NCBI GenBank assembly: GCA_019242065.1
Contig: JAFAWJ010000605.1
Coordinates: 1 to 9,477 of the forward strand
Origin: Chloroflexota bacterium
Lineage (GTDB): Bacteria > Chloroflexota > UBA6077 > CF-72
DNA: 9,477 nucleotides
Direction: 5' to 3'
Shown here: positions 1 through 5,476 of the stretch, piece after piece
Layout: every line of letters begins with the position of its first letter
How positions within the stretch are numbered: the stretch's first letter is position 1
The notes under the pieces: generated by a model
What the model was told of the DNA's origin: nothing
Seen by the model: only the letters and a program-made list of their open reading frames with translations
Databases searched by the model: none
Made by a program: the position numbers and the translations under genes

Positions 1-468
1 CGGCTCGAGCTGAGCCTGCCCGTCGTCCCCGTGAAGGGCCAGATCCTGAGCTTGCGCGGGCTGGGCCGCGCGCCGCGCCGGGTGATCTGGGGTGGCGAGT
101 GCTACCTGGTGCCGCGGCCCGACGGGGAGATCGTGCTCGGCGCGACCGAGGAAGAGGGCAACTACGACGTGCGGCCGACGCTGGCCGGCTTCAATCGGCT
201 GACCGAGGCAGCCCTCGAAATCGTGCCGGCGGCAGGCGCGTTTTCGGTGGACAGCTTCTGGGCGGGCCTGCGGCCGGCGGCGCCGGACCGCTTTCCGATC
301 GTCGGCTGGGCGCCGGGACTCGAAGGATTGTGTGTTGCAACCGCTCACTATCGCAACGGAGTTCTGTTGGGCCCATTGACCGGCCGGCGCGTGGCTGAGC
401 ACATCCTGCACGGGGCGCACCTGGTAGAGCTTGCGCAGTTCGGACCCGAACGCTTCAGCGCGAGTTGA
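1..468 (+). CDS. thiO: Glycine oxidase ThiO, C-terminal part (5' end outside window)
   Basis: The frame is open from base 1 to the TGA at 466-468, giving 155 residues of a longer protein. ThiO is an FAD-dependent amine oxidase that converts glycine to iminoglycine for the thiazole half of thiamine. Visible family landmarks are an early PVVPVKGQIL segment (the strand leading into the substrate domain), GATEEEGNYDV, then FWAGLRPAAPDRFPIVG and ATAHYRNGVLLGP near the C-terminus. The HYRNG arginine is where glycine oxidases bind the substrate carboxylate. The Rossmann FAD-binding N-terminus is off the window. No other thiamine gene is visible, so the operon context is unknown. A related D-amino-acid oxidase or DadA-like protein is possible, but the RNGVLLGP ending favours ThiO. 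The gene ends 86 bases before the GH5 gene and appears functionally unrelated to it. Confidence 0.85.
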   Translation, partial: RLELSLPVVPVKGQILSLRGLGRAPRRVIWGGECYLVPRPDGEIVLGATEEEGNYDVRPTLAGFNRLTEAALEIVPAAGAFSVDSFWAGLRPAAPDRFPIVGWAPGLEGLCVATAHYRNGVLLGPLTGRRVAEHILHGAHLVELAQFGPERFSAS

Positions 469-479
469 GAATGCGTGCA

Positions 480-491
480 TTTGTGCACAAA
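480..491. promoter_or_regulatory. 12-base perfect palindrome upstream of the cellulase gene
   Basis: TTTGTGCACAAA reads identically on both strands. It is an AT-richer island in a GC-rich gap, 12 bases after the thiO stop and about 64 bases before the cellulase ATG. An overlapping alternative hairpin pairs GTGCA (475-479) with TGCAC (484-488). There is no T-run after it, so a terminator is less likely than an operator. A weak TTGTGC (481-486) followed 18 bases later by TGTAGC (505-510) could be a -35/-10 pair, which would place the palindrome over the -35. It does not match the LacI-type CelR box known from cellulase genes. The regulator is unknown. Confidence 0.35.
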
Positions 492-547
492 GTCCGCGTG
501 GGCCTGTAGCGCTTTCGTGACACCCGCTGGAAGTGCCTCGTTAAGTT

Positions 548-553
548 GGAGGT
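548..553 (+). promoter_or_regulatory. Shine-Dalgarno GGAGGT that bears on the cellulase start
   Basis: GGAGGT is a strong match to the 16S rRNA 3' end but lies only one base before the ATG at 555, closer than is usual. The alternative in-frame TTG at 546 has no convincing ribosome site and would place GGAGGT inside the coding sequence. I prefer the ATG at 555. The choice changes only three residues at the signal peptide N-terminus. Confidence 0.4.
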
Positions 554-554
554 C

Positions 555-2126
555 ATGGGGCGTCCCGCACTGTCGCTCTGTCTGCTACTGCTGACGGCGA
601 CGTCGCTCCTGGCTTTGCCTCGGACCGTCCTGGCGCAGTCCGCTTCAACGGGCTACCTGCACACCTCGGGCGCCAGATTGCTCGACGCGCAGGGCAACGA
701 GGTGCGCATCACCGGCGTCAACTGGTTCGGGCTCGAGACCGACGCGTTCGCCCCGCACGGCCTGTGGGCGCGCAACTACGGCGACATGCTCGACCAGATG
801 GCGGCGACTGGCTTCAACACCATTCGGCTGCCGTACAGCAATCAACTGCTGCAGTCGAGCAGCATGCCGCAGAACATCAACTACCAGCAGAACCCCGACC
901 TGCAGGGGCTCACCGGTCTGCAGGTGATGGACCGCATCATCGCCGCCGCCGGGCAGCGGGGGATGTCTGTGATCCTCGATCGGCATCGACCCACGGCGGC
1001 GGGCCAGACCGACCTGTGGTATTCGAACGATGTCCCCGAATCGCAGTGGATCCAGGACTGGGTGATGCTCGCCCAGCGCTACGCGGGCAATCCGACGGTG
1101 ATCGGGGCCGATTTGCACAACGAGCCGCACGGGGCGGCGACCTGGGGCGACGGCAACCCGGCAACCGACTGGCGTCTGGCCGCAGAGCGCGCTGGCAACG
1201 CGATTCTGGCCGTCAATCCCGACTGGCTGATTCTGGTCGAGGGCATCGAGCACTACGGCGACGACTGGTACTGGTGGGGCGGCAATCTCGAAGGTGCGCA
1301 CGAGGCGCCGGTGGAGCTCAGCGCGCCCGACAAGCTGGTCTACTCGCCGCACGACTATGGGCCCGGCGTGTACCAGCAGAGGTGGTTCGACGCGCCGAGT
1401 TTTCCTGTCAACCTGCCTGGGATCTGGCTGGCGCACTGGGCGTACCTGGTGCAGGGCGACATTGCGCCGGTGCTCGTCGGCGAGTTCGGCGGGCGTTCGA
1501 CCGGGTCGGATCCCGAAGGCGTGTGGCAGCGCAGCCTGGTCGACTTTCTGCGCACCAACGACGTGAGCTACACGTACTGGGCGTGGAATCCGGATTCTGG
1601 CGATACGGGCGGGATTCTGGATGACGACTGGTCGACGCTGGATCAGAGCAAGCTGGCGATGCTGGCGCAGTCGCCGGTCGTGGCCAGTGGGGAGTCGCAG
1701 ACTCAGGCGCCAGTGGCTGCGCAAGCGCCTACGTCTGAGCCTGCGCCTGATACGCAACCTGTGGCTGCGCAGGTGACCACCTCTCAGGCCACTCCGACCA
1801 CGACGCCAGTGGCTGGATCGGCTACGTCTCAGCCTGCGGAGGTGACGCCACCGGTCGCTGCGGGTGCGGCAACGTCGCAGCCGGCGGCCGCCACGACTAC
1901 GGCGGCGCCGACATCGACGGTGGTACCGGTCGTGGCGGGGACGCCCAATTTCGCACCTGGCGGGCCGTTCGATCCTGATCTGCAGCATGCGCTGCAAGGG
2001 ATTGGCGGGCCCAACGATCCAGACCCCGTGCATCGTGCCGCGCGCGAGCAGGACGAGCGGCTGTACCTGGCAGATTTTGGCAAGCCGTGGCAATACGCCG
2101 TCTACGTGACGAGCGCCACGCCGTGA
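555..2126 (+). CDS. Secreted GH5 endo-beta-1,4-glucanase (E1-like) with linker and novel C-terminal tail
   Basis: This is a predicted extracellular cellulase of 523 residues from the ATG at 555 (526 from the TTG at 546; numbers below are from the ATG). A signal peptide covers residues 1 to about 28: a short N-region, a Leu-rich core and a VLAQ-type cleavage site. The GH5 catalytic domain spans about 32-370 and follows Acidothermus cellulolyticus E1 almost motif for motif from memory: INWFG-like VNWFG, NTIRLPYS (Arg91), LDRHRP (His144), DLHNEP (acid/base Glu190), YSPHDY (His266, Tyr268), VGEFGG (nucleophile Glu310) and WAWNPDSGDTGG. All expected active-site residues are present. The mature protein has no cysteine, whereas E1 has two disulfides. 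About 85 residues of Thr/Ala/Pro/Gln linker follow, with no recognisable CBM or dockerin, then a tail of about 60 residues (FDPDLQHALQGIGGP and DERLYLADFGKPW) that I do not recognise. The gene lies 102 bases upstream of the polysaccharide operon on the same strand and may belong to the same pathway. Confidence 0.93.
   Translation: MGRPALSLCLLLLTATSLLALPRTVLAQSASTGYLHTSGARLLDAQGNEVRITGVNWFGLETDAFAPHGLWARNYGDMLDQMAATGFNTIRLPYSNQLLQSSSMPQNINYQQNPDLQGLTGLQVMDRIIAAAGQRGMSVILDRHRPTAAGQTDLWYSNDVPESQWIQDWVMLAQRYAGNPTVIGADLHNEPHGAATWGDGNPATDWRLAAERAGNAILAVNPDWLILVEGIEHYGDDWYWWGGNLEGAHEAPVELSAPDKLVYSPHDYGPGVYQQRWFDAPSFPVNLPGIWLAHWAYLVQGDIAPVLVGEFGGRSTGSDPEGVWQRSLVDFLRTNDVSYTYWAWNPDSGDTGGILDDDWSTLDQSKLAMLAQSPVVASGESQTQAPVAAQAPTSEPAPDTQPVAAQVTTSQATPTTTPVAGSATSQPAEVTPPVAAGAATSQPAAATTTAAPTSTVVPVVAGTPNFAPGGPFDPDLQHALQGIGGPNDPDPVHRAAREQDERLYLADFGKPWQYAVYVTSATP
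1686..1943 (+). repeat. Low-complexity Thr/Ala/Pro/Gln linker with degenerate repeats
   Basis: This in-gene segment encodes degenerate copies of PVAAQ/PVAG and (A)TSQPA/PTSEPA. DNA-level copies are imperfect: GTGGCTGCGCA occurs at 1713-1723 and 1761-1771, and a 17-base unit at 1729-1745 recurs at 1822-1838 with one difference. Codon use shifts here towards T-ending codons (ACT, CCT, GCT, TCT), unlike the C/G-ending catalytic domain before it. Such a linker typically separates a catalytic domain from a binding or anchoring module, and is a plausible O-glycosylation target. Confidence 0.7.
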
Positions 2127-2146
2127 GCCTCGGACGGGGCCGAGGC
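2127..2146 (+). terminator. Stem-loop immediately after the cellulase stop codon
   Basis: GCCTCGG (2127-2133) pairs perfectly with CCGAGGC (2140-2146) around a 6-base loop, starting at the base after the TGA. The stem is 7 bp and GC-rich. No T-tract follows, so it is not a classical intrinsic terminator. It could attenuate read-through or stabilise the mRNA end between the cellulase gene and the downstream operon. Confidence 0.4.
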
Positions 2147-2153
2147 GCGCGTC

Positions 2154-2169
2154 GACTCTCGCGAGTGTC
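2154..2169. promoter_or_regulatory. 16-base near-palindrome in the leader of the polysaccharide operon
   Basis: GACTCTCGCGAGTGTC is symmetrical at seven of eight base pairs, with one T/T mismatch between 2157 and 2166. It is one of two palindromes in the 102-base gap before the GT-C gene, where the operon promoter would be expected. I could not pick out a convincing -35/-10 pair. An operator role is inferred from symmetry and position alone. Confidence 0.25.
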
Positions 2170-2189
2170 ACCTCTCGGATGAGACCTTC

Positions 2190-2201
2190 GTCGTCGACGA
2201 C
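2190..2201. promoter_or_regulatory. 12-base perfect palindrome close to the operon start
   Basis: GTCGTCGACGAC is a perfect palindrome ending 27 bases before the GTG at 2229. It could be an operator or a leader hairpin. GTCGAC-type palindromes are common by chance in GC-rich DNA, so the support is weak. Confidence 0.2.
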
Positions 2202-2228
2202 TCCCTCGGTGAGGACCGGCCTCTGGTC

Positions 2229-4205
2229 GTGACGCTAACTCGTGTTCGCCCGGAGGAGGACAGGACCGAGTCCACGGAGTCCGAACGTCGGCGGACTGCT
2301 CCACCACGGGCGACTCGCCTCTGGCTCCTCGGCGGCCTGGGGGTGGTGCTCTTTGGCCTGGCCCTCCGCCTGGCAGGCGCCGACCAGCAAAGCGCCTACA
2401 TGGACGAAGGCACCAACATCCTCACCGGCCGCATGCTCGTCGAGCAGCACGCGGTCTACGCGGAAGTCCTCAACTGGGCCTACGGGTCGTACTTGTGGCC
2501 GCTGGTCGCCGGCCTCGCCGACCAGCTCGGCGGCCTGCGCATGGTCCGCGGCGTCACCGCGATGTGCGGCGGCGTGATGGTGATCGCCACCGCACTCGCC
2601 GCGTTTCGCCTGGCTCCAGAGAACGTGAGCCAGGAACGCCGCTGGATCGTGGCGCTGCTCGCCGGCGGCATCATGGCAGCGGCGCCGACGGCCGTCGGCG
2701 TGGGGCGCTTCGGCACCTACGACGCGCTAGCAGGCGCGGGGTTCATGCTCGGCGTGAGCCTGCTGATCTCGCGTAACGAGCGCCCCGTTCCGACCGTGCA
2801 ACTGCTAGCGGCGGCCGCCCTGCTGTTCGTGGCGTTTCTGTCCAAGTACCTGGTGGCGATCTATTTCCCGTTCGTGTGTCTGTACGTCATCCTCCGCCAC
2901 GGCACCCACATCCGAAAGGCGTTGCGCGACACGATCTGGTTCGTGCTGCCGCTCACGGCGCTGTGCGCCACCTACGCCGTGGTCTTCCTGGCTCCACTCT
3001 TGAGCTTGCTGACGTCGTCGCTGCGCTACGGTGATCTCAAGAGCCCGGATCCGCTGCGCGAGTACATCTGGAACCGACCGGAGCTGGTGGTGCTGGTCCT
3101 GGCGGCCGCGCTGGGCTGGCGGTTCGCGACGTGGCGTGGCCGGTTGATCGGTCTGACCGGCACTCTCATCATCCTGGCATTCCAGGTGGTCGCCCGCCCC
3201 GACTTCGACTTCTGGAAGCACTCCATCTTCGTCCTGTATTTCCTGGCGCCAATCGCCGCGCTGACCTCGCTGCGGGTCCCGCTCACAAGTGGCACGTCGC
3301 GGGTTGTCAGCCTCGCGGCGGCCGCCGTCGTCGCGGTCATGGTCTGGTCGCCAACACTGGCGGCGGCAGACACGCTCACCGCCTTCTATCCGAACCTCAA
3401 CCCGTCGCTGGCGACGATCGAGCCCGCCGTGGCGAACTCGGCACTGGTCCTGACCGACGACACGGCGCTGCGTTATTACCTGTATCCGGCCATGGCCACG
3501 GACCGCATCGTCGGTCCGTTTTACTTTACGTACCAGGCGCAGTCGGGCCTGGATGCGTATCGACAGGCGATAGCCGATCGCTATTTCGACTCGATCGTCC
3601 TCGACGGCGGGGTTACCCCGCAGGGCAACGCCATCCGCACCGAGCTGGGACCCACGATCGACCAGACGTACCAGCGCGTCTACTCTCGCGAGGACGGCGG
3701 CTTCACCGTCGAGGTCTACGCGCCCATCCGCCCGAGTGGCGCAGACCCCGCCGACAACAGTCAGCTCGACTGGCCTGAGGCGTACACCTTCGACACCGGC
3801 AGCACCGGTTGGGGCGCGCATCCAGACACCGGCGACTGGCAAGAGGGAGTCCAGATCAGCACCACCGACCAGACCACCTGGAATGGACACCCGACACTCC
3901 AGTTCACGCCGTCAGCCGATACGTCGATCGTCAGCTGGCGCATCAGTGGCCACGTGACACGTGTCCGCGCGCGCGTGCTGCTGGTGCCCGACGACAACGG
4001 CTCCGCGCCGGCGCGCGTGGGCTTCGTCGGATTTGACAGCAACTGGCAGTGGCACGACGACGGGTTCCGCTGGGTCGTGCCATTCAATAGCTGGACCACC
4101 ATTACCTGGAATCTGAGCACGCCGGCGGACTTCGAGGAGCTCGGTTTGAAGCTGCCTGACGGCGTGAGCCAGGCGTATGTCGGCTCGTTCGAGATCGCGC
4201 CATGA
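2229..4205 (+). CDS. GT-C family membrane glycosyltransferase with C-terminal jelly-roll carbohydrate-binding-like domain
   Basis: This polytopic protein of 658 residues starts at GTG, with only a distant GGTGAGG (2208-2214) upstream. A basic, cytoplasmic N-terminus (1-30) precedes the first membrane helix (31-49). The first outer loop then carries YMDEG (Asp59-Glu60), the acidic pair typical of PMT/ArnT-type lipid-phosphosugar-dependent transferases. GRFGTYDALAG (about 159-169) and SKYLVAIYFPF (205-215) also fit this fold. I count about ten to twelve helices up to residue 379. An extracytoplasmic region (380-510) follows. A beta-rich domain (about 515-656) opens with TFDTGSTGW, includes TWNGHPTLQF and ends in AYVGSFEI, which is the look of a galactose-binding-like/CBM jelly roll. 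The family takes sugar from a polyprenyl-phosphate donor, but the acceptor and sugar are not deducible here. The stop overlaps the GT2 start by four bases (ATGA), making this the first gene of the operon. Confidence 0.8.
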   Translation: MTLTRVRPEEDRTESTESERRRTAPPRATRLWLLGGLGVVLFGLALRLAGADQQSAYMDEGTNILTGRMLVEQHAVYAEVLNWAYGSYLWPLVAGLADQLGGLRMVRGVTAMCGGVMVIATALAAFRLAPENVSQERRWIVALLAGGIMAAAPTAVGVGRFGTYDALAGAGFMLGVSLLISRNERPVPTVQLLAAAALLFVAFLSKYLVAIYFPFVCLYVILRHGTHIRKALRDTIWFVLPLTALCATYAVVFLAPLLSLLTSSLRYGDLKSPDPLREYIWNRPELVVLVLAAALGWRFATWRGRLIGLTGTLIILAFQVVARPDFDFWKHSIFVLYFLAPIAALTSLRVPLTSGTSRVVSLAAAAVVAVMVWSPTLAAADTLTAFYPNLNPSLATIEPAVANSALVLTDDTALRYYLYPAMATDRIVGPFYFTYQAQSGLDAYRQAIADRYFDSIVLDGGVTPQGNAIRTELGPTIDQTYQRVYSREDGGFTVEVYAPIRPSGADPADNSQLDWPEAYTFDTGSTGWGAHPDTGDWQEGVQISTTDQTTWNGHPTLQFTPSADTSIVSWRISGHVTRVRARVLLVPDDNGSAPARVGFVGFDSNWQWHDDGFRWVVPFNSWTTITWNLSTPADFEELGLKLPDGVSQAYVGSFEIAP

Positions 4206-5476
4206 GTCTCCTCGAGCTGGTACTGACCGTGGGCTCACTCCTGCTGACCGCGCAGGCAATGTACTCCACGGCGCTCATGCTCTATGCCTGGGAGGACGAG
4301 GACAAGCACGTCCGCAGTCGCGCCCCACGTGACCTGCTGGAGCCGCGCACCAGCTTCACGGTCCTGCTGCCGGCGCGCCACGAGGAAGCGGTCATCGCCG
4401 ACACCATCCGACGCCTGGTGGAGCTGCACTACCCGGCGGAGCTGGTCCAGATCCTTGTGGTGATGGAGGCGGGCGACCATGGAACCATCGAGATCGTGCG
4501 CCAGACGATCACCGAGCTCCGCCAGCACGGGATCGAGCGCGTGGAGATGGTCACCTTCGACGATCCGCCGATCAACAAACCCCACGGACTCAACGTCGGA
4601 CTGGCGTGCGCCACCGGTGACGTCGTCACTATTTTCGACGCCGAGGACGAACCGCACCCGGACATCTTGAACGTCGTCAACACGATCATCCTGCGCGAGG
4701 GCTCGCCGGTCATCCAGTGCGGCGTGCAGCTCATGAACTATGCCGACCGGTGGTTCTCGGCGCTCAACGTCCTCGAGTACTTTTTCTGGTTCAAAAGCCG
4801 CATGCACTACCACGCGGCGATCGGCATGGTGCCGCTGGGAGGCAACACCGTCTTCGTCCGCCGCGACCTCCTGCTGAGCGTCGACGGGTGGGACCAGCAC
4901 TGTTTGACCGAAGATGCGGACATCGGCATTCGCCTGAGTGCCAGGGGCACGCCGATCCGCGTGGTGTACGAAGACGCGCTCGTGACGCGTGAGGAAACGC
5001 CGCCGACCGTCCAGCAGTTCGTCCGGCAGCGGACGCGCTGGAATCAGGGCTTTCTGCAGGTCCTTCTCAAGCGCGACTGGCTCCATCTTCCGACGTGGAG
5101 TCAGCGGCTCCTCGCGTTGTATACGCTCGGATTTCCGATCTTCCAGATGCTGATGATGGTGTATGTGCCGATCAGCTTGTGGTCGATCATGTCGGCGAAA
5201 GTTGCGGTGCTGGTGGCCATGATCAGCGTCTTGCCGCTGTATATGTTGTGCATCCAGCTGGTGATCAGCATGGTCGGGCTGTACGAGTTCACGAGTGTGC
5301 ACGGGTTGCGGCGGTCGCGTGTCGCGCTGGTGCACTTGTTGCTGGCGTATATGCCGTATCAGTGGCTGCTGGGCTACGCGGCGCTGCGAGCCGTGTGGCG
5401 GCAGGTGCGCGGCCAGGGTGGTTGGGAAAAGACGGTGCACACCGGCGCGCACCGCCTGGCGGCGGAGCCCCGCTAG
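4202..5476 (+). CDS. Processive family 2 glycosyltransferase, cellulose-synthase-like membrane polysaccharide synthase
   Basis: This protein has 424 residues. One N-terminal helix (about 3-27) precedes a cytoplasmic GT-A catalytic domain (50-300), followed by hydrophobic spans at about 303-330, 334-361 and 374-399. Motifs in order are FTVLLPARHEE (nucleotide-binding strand), NKPHGLN, FDAEDEPHPD (146-154, the DxD position), GGNTVFVRR, TEDAD (Asp238, the catalytic-base position) and QRTRW (276-280). TED plus QxxRW marks inverting, processive synthases of the cellulose, hyaluronan or beta-mannan type. The protein is shorter than BcsA, lacks its full set of membrane helices, and has no PilZ domain, so direct c-di-GMP control is not expected. 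The conserved-looking GWEKTVHTG end is seen in related bacterial GT2 proteins. GAG (4191-4193) lies 8 bases before the ATG, and translation is likely coupled to the upstream gene. The likely product is a beta-linked homopolymer; glucan is inferred from the GH8 and GH5 neighbours. Confidence 0.87.
   Translation: MSLLELVLTVGSLLLTAQAMYSTALMLYAWEDEDKHVRSRAPRDLLEPRTSFTVLLPARHEEAVIADTIRRLVELHYPAELVQILVVMEAGDHGTIEIVRQTITELRQHGIERVEMVTFDDPPINKPHGLNVGLACATGDVVTIFDAEDEPHPDILNVVNTIILREGSPVIQCGVQLMNYADRWFSALNVLEYFFWFKSRMHYHAAIGMVPLGGNTVFVRRDLLLSVDGWDQHCLTEDADIGIRLSARGTPIRVVYEDALVTREETPPTVQQFVRQRTRWNQGFLQVLLKRDWLHLPTWSQRLLALYTLGFPIFQMLMMVYVPISLWSIMSAKVAVLVAMISVLPLYMLCIQLVISMVGLYEFTSVHGLRRSRVALVHLLLAYMPYQWLLGYAALRAVWRQVRGQGGWEKTVHTGAHRLAAEPR
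5464..5467 (+). promoter_or_regulatory. Ribosome-binding site supporting the GTG start at 5477
   Basis: GGAG lies inside the end of the GT2 gene, 9 bases before the GTG that immediately follows the GT2 TAG. This supports the GTG at 5477 as the true start and implies translational coupling. Confidence 0.5.

Noticed and set aside
469..554. Intrinsic terminator of thiO formed by the GTGCA hairpin
   Set aside because: The stem is only 5 bp, no T-run follows, and the overlapping perfect palindrome fits an operator better.
1686..2126. Carbohydrate-binding module or dockerin at the cellulase C-terminus
   Set aside because: No paired Trp/Cys pattern of a CBM2/CBM3 and no duplicated calcium loop of a dockerin is present; the region is linker plus an unknown tail.
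3950..3966. CACGTG-type inverted repeat inside the first GT-C gene
   Set aside because: It lies within the coding sequence for the jelly-roll domain and is explained by codons for GHVTRV; nothing suggests regulation there.
645..5452. Long open frames on the minus strand opposite the cellulase, GT-C and GT2 genes (for example 645-2171, 2805-3890 and 4235-5452)
   Set aside because: They are Arg/His/Gln/Val-rich translations of the antisense of well-supported genes, as expected from GC-rich codon bias, and show no domain, signal or ribosome site of their own.
4202..5476. Full BcsA cellulose synthase
   Set aside because: At 424 residues the protein is too short, has too few membrane helices and lacks a PilZ domain. 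It is safer to call it a processive GT2 synthase with a cellulose-like possibility.
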